A stretch of DNA of 64,000 nt, from contig NZ_JACJSP010000021.1 in NCBI RefSeq assembly GCF_014698235.1, positions 1 through 64,000 on the forward strand. The letters are read 5' to 3'. Origin of the DNA: Limnothrix sp. FACHB-406 (GTDB lineage: Bacteria > Cyanobacteriota > Cyanobacteriia > CACIAM-69d). A model generated the notes under the pieces. That model was given only the letters and a program-made list of their open reading frames with translations. It made no database searches and was not told where the DNA came from. The position numbers and the translations under genes were made by a program. Position 1 is the first letter of the stretch; every line of letters starts with the position of its first letter. Positions 22,243 to 31,268 of this stretch are shown here, piece after piece.

Positions 22243-22308
22243 ATTTGGACTTGGGAAAACTTGGCTGTTGGGCGATCACTGGATCGCTCGATCCAAACCG
22301 AAATCTGC

Positions 22309-22364
22309 AAAACATCAGGCGCAAAGTCTTGACCCTAGATTTTGATTCGCCTGGTGTTTTGTCT
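22309..22364 (+). terminator. Terminator of the atp-ferredoxin operon
   Basis: AAAACATCAGGCG (22309-22321) pairs with CGCCTGGTGTTTT (22348-22360) in a 13-base stem with one G-U pair. It is followed by GTCTTTTCGG. It lies 67 bases after the ferredoxin stop and ahead of the apcA leader, so it separates the two transcription units. Confidence 0.8.
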
Positions 22365-22692
22365 TTTCGGCAGTTGAGCGATCGGGACAGAAATCACAGA
22401 CTCGGAACGGCCCTCAAAGATTAGCTGTCTGAGGAAGGATGTTAAAAACTGTTAATCCAAGCGAGGGTCAACGGGCTTCATGCCTGAGAATAAGTGTTGA
22501 TTTGCCGGGGAGGACACCGAGTGCGGTCTCAGGACTGTCGCTGGTGGATTTCGAGCTAAGGGTTAAACGACCTGGCTTAGAAAATTTCTCGTTGCTCCCG
22601 CTGCCTGAGCAATCGCAGCGATGCTAGTCGTTTCCTCGGTGGAAGCCCCAATCTCCAGTCAAAACTTTTTTCCTTTCGGAGGAGTTTATTCA
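22365..22692 (+). promoter_or_regulatory. apcA promoter and leader
   Basis: A 328-base gene-free stretch between the operon terminator and apcA. It should contain the strong, light-regulated promoter for apcABC and a long leader. Only the ribosome site is clear: CGGAGGAG at 22677-22684, eight bases before the apcA ATG, an unusually full match to the 16S tail as expected for a highly expressed gene. An open frame running into apcA from 22621 is leader, not an N-terminal extension. Confidence 0.6.
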
Positions 22693-23178
22693 ATGAGTAT
22701 CGTCACGAAGTCAATCGTGAATGCCGACGCTGAGGCCCGCTATCTCAGCCCCGGCGAACTGGATCGCATCAAGGCTTTCGTGTCCACCGGCGCTCAACGC
22801 CTGCGCATTGCCCAAATCCTGACCGATGCCCGTGAGCGCATCGTTAAGCAAGCCGGCGAACAACTGTTCCAAAAGCGCCCCGATGTGGTTTCGCCCGGCG
22901 GTAACGCTTACGGTGAAGAAATGACCGCAACCTGCCTGCGCGACCTGGACTACTACCTGCGTCTGGTGACCTACGGCATCGTGGCTGGCGACGTGACCCC
23001 GATCGAAGAAATCGGTTTGGTGGGTGTGCGCGAAATGTACCGCTCGCTGGGTACCCCGATCGACGGCGTGGCTGAAGGTGTGCGTGGCATGAAGGCTGCT
23101 GCTGCTGGTCTGCTGAGCGGCGAAGATGCAGCTGAAGCTTCGGCTTACTTCGATTACGTGATTGGCGGCTTGAGCTAA
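22693..23178 (+). CDS. apcA: Allophycocyanin alpha subunit
   Basis: Pigment protein of the phycobilisome core; with ApcB it forms the trimers that stack into core cylinders and pass energy to ApcE. The 161-residue length is exactly that of the family. It opens [20 protein letters not shown]. The phycocyanobilin is attached at Cys81 ([18 protein letters not shown]), and the protein ends DYVIGGLS. Start is the ATG at 22693, fixed by the strong ribosome site GGAGGAG just upstream and by the conserved N-terminus. It is the first gene of apcA-apcB-apcC. Its codons favour C-ending pyrimidine codons, as expected for a very highly expressed gene. Confidence 0.99.
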   Translation: MSIVTKSIVNADAEARYLSPGELDRIKAFVSTGAQRLRIAQILTDARERIVKQAGEQLFQKRPDVVSPGGNAYGEEMTATCLRDLDYYLRLVTYGIVAGDVTPIEEIGLVGVREMYRSLGTPIDGVAEGVRGMKAAAAGLLSGEDAAEASAYFDYVIGGLS

Positions 23179-23264
23179 GACCTGGGTTCTCCCTCGCTAG
23201 CTTGACTTGCTTCGGCTTTAATGAAAGCCATTTCCTTGCAAAACCGACTTATTCAAAAACGATC

Positions 23265-23750
23265 ATGCAAGACGCAATTACCTCCGTCATCAACTCCTCC
23301 GACGTTCAGGGCAAGTACCTCGACTCGAGCGCTCTGGATAAGCTGAAGAATTACTTCGCTACCGGCGAACTGCGCGTGCGCGCTGCTAACGCGATCGGCG
23401 CTAATGCTGCCACGATCGTCAAGGAAGCTGTTGCTAAGTCGCTGCTGTACTCCGATGTGACCCGTCCCGGCGGCAACATGTACACCACCCGTCGCTATGC
23501 TGCTTGCATCCGCGACCTGGACTACTACCTCCGCTATGCCACCTACGCTATGTTGGCTGGCGATCCTTCGATCCTCGATGAGCGCGTGCTCAACGGCCTG
23601 AAGGAAACCTACAACTCCTTGGGCGTGCCCATCGGCACCACCGTGCAAGCAATCCAAGCCATGAAGGAAGTGACCGCCGGTTTGGTGGGCTCTGACGCTG
23701 GCAAGGAAATGGGCGTGTACTTCGACTACATCTCCTCGGGCTTGAGCTAA
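23265..23750 (+). CDS. apcB: Allophycocyanin beta subunit
   Basis: Partner of ApcA in the core trimer. The 161-residue product opens [20 protein letters not shown]. It carries Asn71 in GGNMYTTRR, the residue that is N-methylated in phycobiliprotein beta subunits, and the phycocyanobilin Cys81 in [17 protein letters not shown]. It ends FDYISSGLS. Start is the ATG at 23265; upstream in-frame codons to 23202 are spacer. The gap to apcA is 86 bases. Followed by 239 bases including a hairpin (23916-23946) before apcC, which may reduce linker expression relative to the pigment subunits. Confidence 0.99.
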   Translation: MQDAITSVINSSDVQGKYLDSSALDKLKNYFATGELRVRAANAIGANAATIVKEAVAKSLLYSDVTRPGGNMYTTRRYAACIRDLDYYLRYATYAMLAGDPSILDERVLNGLKETYNSLGVPIGTTVQAIQAMKEVTAGLVGSDAGKEMGVYFDYISSGLS

Positions 23751-23915
23751 ACAACAAATGGCTTGGCTGAATTTCGACTCACCGGGTTGATGGTTGTGGT
23801 TTCCCCTGTTGGGTTGAAATGAGTGAAGCCACGGGGTCTGGGATAGTTGCTGAACGCTCAAAGTTGCATAGGCTCCGCGATCGCGTTGTCTGGTTAGCTT
23901 TGGGGGCAGCACGGC

Positions 23916-23946
23916 TCAGACCTCGTTGTTTAAGGACTTGGTCTGA
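23916..23946 (+). promoter_or_regulatory. Hairpin between apcB and apcC
   Basis: TCAGACC (23916-23922) pairs with GGTCTGA (23940-23946) around a 17-base loop, followed by ATTTTGG. It lies 44 bases before the apcC start. It may act as a partial terminator or RNA-stability element that keeps the core linker at lower level than ApcA and ApcB. This role is inferred from position only. Confidence 0.5.
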
Positions 23947-23989
23947 ATTTTGGTCAGATTTGTCGTTGAAGTCACAAAGGTTTCTCGCC

Positions 23990-24193
23990 ATGCGGATGTT
24001 TAAAATTACGGCTTGCGTGCCGAGCCAAACGCGAATTCGGACGCAGCGCGAGCTGCAAAACACCTTCTTCACGAAGCTGGTTTCCTACGACAACTGGTTC
24101 AAGGAACAGCAACGCATCCAAAAGATGGGTGGCAAAATCGTGAAGGTCGAGCTGGCTACGGGCCGCCCGGGCACGAATACGGGTTTGCTGTAG
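23990..24193 (+). CDS. apcC: Phycobilisome small core linker (Lc 7.8)
   Basis: Small core linker that caps and stabilises the allophycocyanin trimers inside core cylinders. The 67-residue product reads MRMFKITACVPSQTRIRTQR at the start, has LQNTFFTKLVSYDNWFKEQQ in the middle, and ends ELATGRPGTNTGLL, matching ApcC along its length. Start is the ATG at 23990; a second in-frame ATG at 23996 is less likely because MRMFKI is conserved. It is the last gene of apcA-apcB-apcC and is followed by two hairpins (24207-24224 and 24318-24372). Confidence 0.98.
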   Translation: MRMFKITACVPSQTRIRTQRELQNTFFTKLVSYDNWFKEQQRIQKMGGKIVKVELATGRPGTNTGLL

Positions 24194-24206
24194 ATTGGCA
24201 AACTGT

Positions 24207-24231
24207 GAACCGCCTGATCGGTTCCTTCTGT
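24207..24231 (+). terminator. Probable apcABC terminator
   Basis: GAACCG (24207-24212) and CGGTTC (24219-24224) form a six-base stem with a six-base loop, followed by CTTCTGTCCTTT. It lies 14 bases after the apcC stop. The stem is short but the pyrimidine-rich tail fits a terminator; a longer hairpin further on (24318-24372) may back it up. Confidence 0.5.
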
Positions 24232-24317
24232 CCTTTCGGGGTCAGGTGGATCGATCGAGTCGGTGACCCAACCCTCAGTCATTTTTGGAATTGGCACACC
24301 AATTCCGAACTCAGCCG

Positions 24318-24372
24318 ATCGCGAGTGACAAGTGAGCCTGCCTACGGGTAGCTGAAACTTGTGGCTCGCGAT
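24318..24372. repeat. Long imperfect hairpin between apcC and ftsW
   Basis: ATCGCGAGTGACAAGT (24318-24333) pairs with ACTTGTGGCTCGCGAT (24357-24372), 14 of 16 positions complementary, around a 23-base centre that itself contains a short CTAC/GTAG stem. It does not end in a T-run. It is one of the largest hairpins in the window and is not explained by a gene. It could be a backup terminator or part of a repeat family. Confidence 0.6.
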
Positions 24373-24484
24373 ATTGTTTTGAATAGGTATTTTGCATCAG
24401 CATTGTTTGAAGTCAGCAGCACTTGGCCTCCGCTGGTGGGGTTGCTTCCTGGTTGTCTTTGCCCCTTGAGGTTGCCTGCAATCC

Positions 24485-25684
24485 ATGGCCCAACGTCGCC
24501 CCCTTGTTTGGAGTGATTGGCTCACACAGTTCCGAACCTCCGTGGGGTGGTCGGCCGTGGGCTGGGCCGACGAAGCCCGTTGGTTGCGTTGGCTCACCTT
24601 CTTTTGGCTGTTTGTGGGGTTTCTGATTTTGCTATCTGCTTCCTACGCCAGTGCGGAAGCCACAGAAGGAGACGGTTGGTACTACTGCAAACGGCAATTA
24701 CTGTGGATCGCGGCGGGCTTGGTGGGATTCCAAACGGCCGTTTCCCTGCCCCTGCGTTACGTGCTGGCGATCGCCCACTGGGGGTTGCTAGTCACCCTAA
24801 TGCTGATGTGGGCGCTGCTGGTTCCTGGTCTTGGGCGATCGGCCAACGGAGCCGTTCGCTGGATTGAAATTGGGGTCTTGCCAATTCAACCCTCGGAACT
24901 CCTAAAGCCCTTTTTAGTGCTGCAAAGTGCCCGCATTTTGGGTCAGTGGGAACGGTTGACCGATCGCCATCGTTGGTTTTGGCTGGGAACCATCGGTGCA
25001 GTGTTGTTGGGGATCTTGTTGCAACCCAATCTCAGCACCGCAGCGGTTTGTGGGATGACCGTTTGGCTCCTGGCGCTGACGGCGGGCTTGCCCTATGCCT
25101 ATCTGCTCAGCGCGGCGGGAGGTGGGCTGGTTTTAGGACTAATTAGCATCAGCCTGCGCACTTACCAGCAGCGACGAATTGCCTCCTTTCTCAATCCTTG
25201 GGACGACCCCCTAGGCATTGGCTATCAATTGGTGCAAAGTCTCCTGGCGATCGGGTCGGGGGGCTGGTGGGGGACGGGGTTTGGCCTCTCGCAACAAAAA
25301 TTAGCCAGCCTGCCTATCCAGTTCACTGACTTTATCTTTTCAGTGTTTGCGGAGGAGTTTGGCTTTGTCGGTTCCCTGCTGTTGTTAACCCTGTTAGTTG
25401 TTTATGGTGCATTGGGCCTGCGAGTGGCTGCCAATGCGAGCGATCGCTCCCTGCGACTGGTGGCCGTCGGTGCTGTGTTGCTGCTGGTGGGCCAAGCCCT
25501 GGTGAACATTGGCGTGGCAACTGGCGTGCTGCCAACTACAGGACTGCCGTTTCCCCTCATGAGCTATGGCGGTAGCTCGATTATTGCCAGTCTGTTTCTA
25601 GCGGGGTTGCTGATTCGGGTGGCCCGCGAAAGCAGTGCGGCCACGGTTGTTCCCCTCGATCGCCGCCGGCCCCGTCGGCCTTAA
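24485..25684 (+). CDS. ftsW: FtsW/RodA-family (SEDS) peptidoglycan glycosyltransferase
   Basis: Polytopic membrane protein (399 residues) of the SEDS family, which polymerises lipid II glycan strands during septal cell-wall synthesis. About ten hydrophobic segments are seen. Diagnostic motifs are GRSANGAVRWIEIG followed by LPIQPSELLKPFLVL, LLQPNLSTAAV, the loop IQFTDFIFSVFAEEFGFVG and the C-terminal GLPFPLMSYGGSSIIASL. These fit FtsW/RodA; FtsW is favoured by the context-free match to cyanobacterial FtsW but RodA cannot be excluded. The ATG at 24485 adds a hydrophilic N-terminus of about 35 residues before the first helix. It stands alone between apcC and a sensor kinase. Confidence 0.9.
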   Translation: MAQRRPLVWSDWLTQFRTSVGWSAVGWADEARWLRWLTFFWLFVGFLILLSASYASAEATEGDGWYYCKRQLLWIAAGLVGFQTAVSLPLRYVLAIAHWGLLVTLMLMWALLVPGLGRSANGAVRWIEIGVLPIQPSELLKPFLVLQSARILGQWERLTDRHRWFWLGTIGAVLLGILLQPNLSTAAVCGMTVWLLALTAGLPYAYLLSAAGGGLVLGLISISLRTYQQRRIASFLNPWDDPLGIGYQLVQSLLAIGSGGWWGTGFGLSQQKLASLPIQFTDFIFSVFAEEFGFVGSLLLLTLLVVYGALGLRVAANASDRSLRLVAVGAVLLLVGQALVNIGVATGVLPTTGLPFPLMSYGGSSIIASLFLAGLLIRVARESSAATVVPLDRRRPRRP

Positions 25685-26096
25685 AGACGCACCGCAATTT
25701 GCACTATCCCCGTAAAGGAAGACGGGCGATCGTATCAAAAAATACTCGTGTTCTACCGATAGTTAACAGCCATGACCATGCTGCATGATTGTTGAATGGC
25801 GTACAGACTGAAGCCACCAAAAGTTCAGAGTTAATCTGACTTTAGGCGATCGCTGACTTGATAGTCATTGACCGCCTAAAGTACCTAACAGCTAATAAGC
25901 TCAAATTCCAAACAATTGACTATCCCGATCGTCCCCGTTAATCAAAAACCAATCAAAAATCAATCAAAAATAACACAGCACTCATCAGCCATGAACCCAA
26001 CAACTTGCATGAAATAAACCGTCTTGAATAACAGTTGCTAGATCCTTGCTTGACGCTTGATCACTAATTTCCTCCTTCCTCTCTGGATTGCTGTCG
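25685..26096. other. Gene-free spacer before the hybrid kinase
   Basis: About 410 AT-rich bases, no gene found. Two related segments, ACTTTAGGCGATCGCTGACTT (near 25840) and GACCGCCTAAAGTACC (near 25870), form a partial inverted repeat sharing the CTTTAGGCG/CGCCTAAAG core. A run of AATCAAAAA-type repeats follows at about 25938-25975. Promoter of the hybrid kinase is presumably here. Confidence 0.5.
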
Positions 26097-29000
26097 ATGT
26101 TATCTTCTTCTGGGCATCCCGCCAAGGCCGATATCTTAATTGTGGATGACTTGCCAGACAATCTCCGTCTGCTGTCTTCCATGCTGGAGACCCATGGCTA
26201 TCGCGTTAGAAAGGCAATTAGTGGTCGATTGGCATTAAGTGCTGCTCGATTGGCTGCACCAAATTTAATCCTTCTGGATGCTTGTATGCCAGATTTGGAT
26301 GGATATGAGGTTTGTCGTTATTTAAAAGATGATCCTCAAACTCGTCATATTCCTGTTATTTTTATTAGCGCTTTAGATCGCCCAACCGATAAGGTTCATG
26401 CCTTTGAAGCCGGTGGAGTTGACTATATTACTAAACCTTTTCAGGTTCAAGAAATTCTGTCGCGAATTGAGAGCCAACTGCGGTTGTATGCCCTTCAGGA
26501 AGAATTGCGATCGGCTAATCGTCGCCTGACTGAGCAGAATGAACTGCTACACAAACAAATTGTTCAGCGCCAGAAAGTTGAAATTGAAATTCGGCTGTTG
26601 CTGGCGGCTTCCCAGGCGATCGGGCGAGCCTCGGATTTTGATGCATCCCTCGAAGCCATTTTGCGGCTGACTTGCCAAACCATTAAGTGGGACTGTGCAG
26701 AAGCCTGGGTGCCAAATGCCCACGGGACGGCGCTGGAGTGCAGCCCCAGTTGGTATGCCAGTGACCCATCTTTTCAAGCCTTTCGCCAAGCCAGTTTGCA
26801 GCTTCAGTATCGATCGGGAGAAGGAATGCCTGGCCGAGTTTGGGCCCAGCGCCAGGCGGAATGGCTGGAGGACTTGAGCCATCCGGGAATTTTTGCCCGT
26901 TCAGAGCTGGCCGCTAGTGTCGGTTTGCGATCGGCCTTTGCGGTTCCCATTTTGGACGGCTCCCAGGTTTTGGCGGTCTTGATGTTCCTGCGGCGACAGG
27001 CTTCGACCCTCGATAACAAAATTTTGCATCTGTTGGAGGCGGTGGGGACTCAGGCCGGAGCCTTGATGCAACGAAAACAGGCAGAACAGGCCCTGCGGGA
27101 CTTGGCCCGGCGCGAAACCGCGATCGCCCGAATCATCACCCGAATGCGGCAATCCCTGGATCTGGATGAAATTTTTCTGGATACAACCGATGAGCTACGG
27201 CGGGCCCTGCTCTGCCATCGAGTGGTGATCTATCGGTTTAATCCGGACTGGAGCGGTCAATTTTTGGTGGAGTCTGTGGCCGATGGTGTGCAGCCCTTGG
27301 TCAGTCCGAGCGGAGTCACCAAGGATGTGGATCACTTGAATCCCGCCCTGTGCCACAAAACTTGGCAACTGACCCAAGGGGGCCCCTTCAACTTGGGAGC
27401 CAGTTATGTCAGTGCCAGCGATGTGGAGCAGGCGGATTTGGCGGACACCTGTTTGGAATTGCTCGATCGATTGGCGGCCAAAGCCTTTATTTGTGTACCC
27501 ATTCATTGCGGTCGAGAACTGTGGGGAGTCCTGGGAGCCTATCAAAATGAACGCCCCCGCACTTGGAGTGAATCAGACATCAAAATTCTGGTGCAAATTG
27601 GGGCACAACTGGGGATTGCTGTTCAACAAACCCAATTGGTGCAACGTCTTCAACACCAGTCCACAGAATTGCAACTGGCAAAAGAATTAGCCGATTCTGC
27701 TAACCGAGCCAAAAGCCAATTTCTGGCCAACATGAGTCATGAAATTCGGACTCCTTTGAATGCGGCTTTGGGTACGACAGATCTGCTGCTACAAACACCC
27801 TTAAACCTGGAACAGCAAGACTTAGCCCGAATCTTAAAAACCAGCGGCGAGCACCTGCTGTCGTTAATTAATGACATTTTGGATTGGGCAAAAATTGAAG
27901 CTCGGGAAGTACAGCTAGAGTCCATTCCCTTTGATCTAAATCAATGTATTGAAACCGTCGATCACCTCCTGCGGCCCCAAGCCCAAGCGAAAGGATTAAC
28001 GCTTTTGACATTGCTAGATAGTAATGTGCCTTGGACGGTGGTGGGCGACCCCACAAGACTGCATCAAATTTGCATTAATTTGGTGGGTAATGCCATTAAA
28101 TTCACGGATCAAGGACAGGTGGTTTTTCAAATGTCTTTGGAATCCCAATCAAACAAGATGGTGATAATTCACTGTGAGGTGCGAGATTCGGGGGTGGGGG
28201 TGTTGCCGGAGCATCGTCACAAGCTGTTTCAGTCTTTTTCGCAGGTGGACGCTTCCACAACCCGCCGCTATGGGGGCACTGGGTTGGGGCTGGCCATTTG
28301 TCGGCAGTTGGTGGAACTGATGGGGGGAGAAATTGGCTATGAGGCCAATGTGGGCGGGGGCAGTACGTTTTGGTTTTCAGTGCCCTTGCAGCGCCAGGCG
28401 TTGACGGATGAGGCGGAGCAATGGTCTTTTTTGCGCCAAGAACGGTTGCTGTTGGTGGATACGGATCCCCGCCAGCAATTGTTGATTGGTTCTCAGGTGC
28501 GGGCTTGGGGTGGGCGTTTGGATCGTGTGTCGGCGGATGAGGTGTTTGGGGTGATCGAGATGGCCAGCCACAGCGAAAACCCTTACACGATCGCCCTTGT
28601 GAATTTGGAAGATTTGGATTTGACTTGGGAACCGTTGCAGCGACAAATTCAGCAGCGACCGGCCTTGGCCACTTTGCACTGGATTTTGTTGCTGAAGCCG
28701 GAAGCGCGATCGCTGGGCCATCAACTGGTGGGTCAGGGGGTGATTAAGCATTACCTGACGATGCCGATTTTGGTTTCGCAACTGCTGGATGCGTTAACGG
28801 CGGCGGTGCGTCACGAGTCACCAACTTTGCCTGCGGTGCTGGAGTCGCCCACGGTGGCTGAGCGTGATGGGCGATCGGCGGCGAGATCGCTCCATCCCCT
28901 GGTGCGGCCGGTACATTGCAAGATTTTGGTGGTGGAAGACACGCCCCTGAATCAACAAATTGTCTTGCGGCAGCTCAAGAGTTTGGGTTGGGAGAATGTG

Positions 29001-29753
29001 ACCTGTGCTGACAATGGCCAACAGGCGATCGATCGACTGCTGCGGGAGCCGTTTGACTTGGTGTTGATGGATTGCTTGATGCCGGTGATGGATGGCTATC
29101 AGGCTGTGCAACGGTTACGGGCGGAAGCGGGCCCCAATCGGGATGTGACGGTAATTGCCATGACGGCCAATGCTTTGGCTGGGGCCCGGGAGGAATGTTT
29201 GGCGGTGGGCATGAATGACTACATCAGCAAGCCCATTAGCTTGGCGGGCTTGGCGGCGGTGCTCGATCGCTGGGTGATTCCCATGAGTCGCAACTTGCAT
29301 ACGGAAGGCGACTTGCCCCCGACGGAACCGACTCCCAAGCCAATGCTGAGCGCTGGAAATTCCGCTGCTGAGTCAGCACCGCCGATCGATCGGGAACGGT
29401 TGATGGAGATTTCCATGGGCGATCCGGAAGTGGCCCGTGAAATTCTCAGTATTTTTGTGGAGGGCATTCCGGAATATTTGGAAGCCCTCGATCGGGCGAT
29501 CGAAAGCCAAAACATCAAGGAAGTCTATCGGCGGGCCCACCAAATTAAAGGTGCGGCGGCCAATGCTGGCGTTTTGGAAATGCCAGATTTGGCTTGCCAA
29601 CTTGAAACCAATGCCCTGGCCGATCGGCTCGATCGGGCTGAAATTTTGTCAGCTCAACTACGGGATGTGATGAATCGCGTTTGTGCCTATACTCAGCAGC
29701 TTGATCAACTTGATCAAATCGATCAAATTCAGGCCACCCCATCCCGACGTTGA
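26097..29753 (+). CDS. Hybrid histidine kinase with cyanobacteriochrome-like GAF domain
   Basis: Very large soluble phosphorelay protein (1218 residues, no membrane helix). Order: receiver 1 (about 8-130, phospho-acceptor Asp61 in [10 protein letters not shown]), short coiled coil, GAF 1 (about 170-320), GAF 2 (about 345-520), HisKA with phospho-His548 in [18 protein letters not shown], HATPase with GNAIKFTD and [12 protein letters not shown]. Next are a degenerate receiver-like region (about 770-900), a good receiver ([13 protein letters not shown], Asp992 in [13 protein letters not shown]), and a C-terminal HPt domain (His1148 in [14 protein letters not shown]). GAF 2 reads [19 protein letters not shown] and has Cys452 in [20 protein letters not shown], where cyanobacteriochromes attach bilin through a Cys-His pair; here the second residue is Leu. 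It may therefore sense light, unproven. The ATG at 26097 is preferred to the TTG at 26088. No partner regulator is adjacent. Confidence 0.92.
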   Translation: MLSSSGHPAKADILIVDDLPDNLRLLSSMLETHGYRVRKAISGRLALSAARLAAPNLILLDACMPDLDGYEVCRYLKDDPQTRHIPVIFISALDRPTDKVHAFEAGGVDYITKPFQVQEILSRIESQLRLYALQEELRSANRRLTEQNELLHKQIVQRQKVEIEIRLLLAASQAIGRASDFDASLEAILRLTCQTIKWDCAEAWVPNAHGTALECSPSWYASDPSFQAFRQASLQLQYRSGEGMPGRVWAQRQAEWLEDLSHPGIFARSELAASVGLRSAFAVPILDGSQVLAVLMFLRRQASTLDNKILHLLEAVGTQAGALMQRKQAEQALRDLARRETAIARIITRMRQSLDLDEIFLDTTDELRRALLCHRVVIYRFNPDWSGQFLVESVADGVQPLVSPSGVTKDVDHLNPALCHKTWQLTQGGPFNLGASYVSASDVEQADLADTCLELLDRLAAKAFICVPIHCGRELWGVLGAYQNERPRTWSESDIKILVQIGAQLGIAVQQTQLVQRLQHQSTELQLAKELADSANRAKSQFLANMSHEIRTPLNAALGTTDLLLQTPLNLEQQDLARILKTSGEHLLSLINDILDWAKIEAREVQLESIPFDLNQCIETVDHLLRPQAQAKGLTLLTLLDSNVPWTVVGDPTRLHQICINLVGNAIKFTDQGQVVFQMSLESQSNKMVIIHCEVRDSGVGVLPEHRHKLFQSFSQVDASTTRRYGGTGLGLAICRQLVELMGGEIGYEANVGGGSTFWFSVPLQRQALTDEAEQWSFLRQERLLLVDTDPRQQLLIGSQVRAWGGRLDRVSADEVFGVIEMASHSENPYTIALVNLEDLDLTWEPLQRQIQQRPALATLHWILLLKPEARSLGHQLVGQGVIKHYLTMPILVSQLLDALTAAVRHESPTLPAVLESPTVAERDGRSAARSLHPLVRPVHCKILVVEDTPLNQQIVLRQLKSLGWENVTCADNGQQAIDRLLREPFDLVLMDCLMPVMDGYQAVQRLRAEAGPNRDVTVIAMTANALAGAREECLAVGMNDYISKPISLAGLAAVLDRWVIPMSRNLHTEGDLPPTEPTPKPMLSAGNSAAESAPPIDRERLMEISMGDPEVAREILSIFVEGIPEYLEALDRAIESQNIKEVYRRAHQIKGAAANAGVLEMPDLACQLETNALADRLDRAEILSAQLRDVMNRVCAYTQQLDQLDQIDQIQATPSRR

Positions 29754-29837
29754 ACCGTTGATTAATCCTGTAAACCTCGACGTTGGCAACTGAAAACGAA
29801 CGAAACGTTAATTCAGCCCCCCGTGGCGACGGCCGAA

Positions 29838-30569
29838 CTAGTACCGAATGTGCAAAGTAACCGTGGCTTGGATCGTCTGCTCACCGGCCACCACGGGGGT
29901 GCTGGCTGCGGAGTCGGCCACGCCTCGCAGCATGGGGCTGGGGATCGACATCATCGCTCCCTCTACCTGAATGCCCATCACTTCCTGCCGAGTTAGCCCC
30001 AAGGTTGCCAAAACCGCATCGGCCTGGGCTTGGGCATCACGGGTTGCTGCTGCCAAGGCCCGATTGCGCGCCGCGTTGTTGGTGGCATCATCGATCGTGA
30101 ACTGCACCCCATCCACACGGGTGGCTCCCGCTTTCACCGCCGCATCCATGAGCGCTCCGGATTCGGTGGCGGCAATTTCAAAGCTGACCGTGTTGGTGGC
30201 CACAAAGCCCACGGGTTTGCTGTTGTTGTCGTAGTAGGGGCTGAGATAAACGCCCGTGGTTTGCAGCTTTTGGACATTGCGACCCCGCAGCAGCGCCACC
30301 ACCGCGCTCGATCGCTTGGCCATTTCCGCTTGGGCCGCTTCGGCGGTGGCGGCCCGGGCTTCCACCCCCAGGCTCACGCGGGCAGTGCTGGCGCTGACCA
30401 GTTCACTGCCTCGGCCCGTAACGGACAGGATTCGATTGAGCCGCTCTTGGGCTTGGGCGGGCAGAGCAGCGGCGATCGCCACAATCATGCCCAGCCCGAT
30501 CGCCCCCAAGCGCAAACCAACGGCTGTTTCAAGGCGGGGAGATCTGCGGGAATTCAGCAAGCGCATCAT
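29838..30569 (-). CDS. Exported SIMPL (DUF541) domain protein
   Basis: A 243-residue periplasmic-type protein of the SIMPL family, whose members are linked to oxidative and envelope stress but have no agreed biochemical activity. A signal peptide is visible: basic MMRLLNSRRSPR, then a hydrophobic stretch (GLRLGAIGLGMIVAIAAALP) and AQAQ as likely cleavage site near residue 40. The mature part begins ILSVTGRGSELVSASTARVS, with VGVEAR-like repeats, LQTTGVYLSPYY, VEAxxxTSVSFEI-like ATNTVSFEI and a C-terminal EQTIQATVTLHIRY, all as in the family. It converges with the hybrid kinase (gap 84 bases). The pentapeptide-repeat gene lies 18 bases upstream on the same strand, so the two probably form one transcription unit. 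Confidence 0.88.
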   Translation of the reverse strand: MMRLLNSRRSPRLETAVGLRLGAIGLGMIVAIAAALPAQAQERLNRILSVTGRGSELVSASTARVSLGVEARAATAEAAQAEMAKRSSAVVALLRGRNVQKLQTTGVYLSPYYDNNSKPVGFVATNTVSFEIAATESGALMDAAVKAGATRVDGVQFTIDDATNNAARNRALAAATRDAQAQADAVLATLGLTRQEVMGIQVEGAMMSIPSPMLRGVADSAASTPVVAGEQTIQATVTLHIRY

Positions 30570-30587
30570 GGCAAGGGTTAGCCATCC

Positions 30588-31085
30588 CTAGGGATGGGGT
30601 TCAATGGGTTCGTCGCCGCCAACCCCGATCGCCGTGTCCTGAATCGTCGCGCCTGTGAGGGTTAAGTCCAGCATCGACGCGCCGGTCACGTCCACGTCAT
30701 TGAGGGTGGCGGCTGTGAGGTTTACCCGATCGAGCCTCGCTTGGGTCAGGATGGCATTGGTTAAGAATGTGCCGGTTAAATTAGCGTCCGTTAGGTCAGC
30801 ACCGGTCAGATCGGCCCCTTCCAAGTTAGCGTTGGTTAAATCAGCCCCCCGCAAATTGGCATGGCGCAAGTCAGCCCCAATCAGGTGTGCTCCTTGCAGG
30901 TTTTGCCCCGCCAAGTTGGTCGCCGCTAAATTACAACCACCACAGAGGCCCGTTGCCAAAAGTTCTTTGAGGTCAGTGGGAGCCGTGGTTGCAGCGGGCT
31001 CCGCCGCCGCCCGCGAACCTACCGCACCGAGGAGCGCCGCTGCCAAGACGACACCACTAAGCCAACGCAGATGCCGATCGGTCAT
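30588..31085 (-). CDS. Exported pentapeptide-repeat protein
   Basis: A 165-residue secreted or lumenal protein. The N-terminus MTDRHLRWLSGVVLAAALLG, with AVGSRAAAEPA just after, is a typical signal peptide with likely cleavage at SRAAA. After a conserved short segment with LLATGLCGGCNLAATNLAG (a Cys-X-X-Cys pair), about fifteen A(D/N)LXX pentapeptides follow (GADLRHANLRGADLTNANLE onwards), predicting a right-handed beta-helix. Such proteins are frequent in the cyanobacterial thylakoid lumen; their roles are mostly unknown. The ATG at 31085 fits the signal peptide; a longer start at 31139 would add 18 non-signal residues. It is followed by the SIMPL gene. Confidence 0.88.
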   Translation of the reverse strand: MTDRHLRWLSGVVLAAALLGAVGSRAAAEPAATTAPTDLKELLATGLCGGCNLAATNLAGQNLQGAHLIGADLRHANLRGADLTNANLEGADLTGADLTDANLTGTFLTNAILTQARLDRVNLTAATLNDVDVTGASMLDLTLTGATIQDTAIGVGGDEPIEPHP

Positions 31086-31268
31086 CACTCCTCCTGCTTG
31101 CCCCGTGGAAGGGTTCTGGCAATGGTGAGCCGGGGGCAAGAACCTTTACTCTGAGCCTAGCGCGATCGCCCTGATCCCTCCGTGATCGGAGACGAATCTT
31201 AGGATTTAGCCATCGATAGCAATCTGCGAATTTGGCAAACTGAATTTGGCAAACTTCAAGACGCTCGT

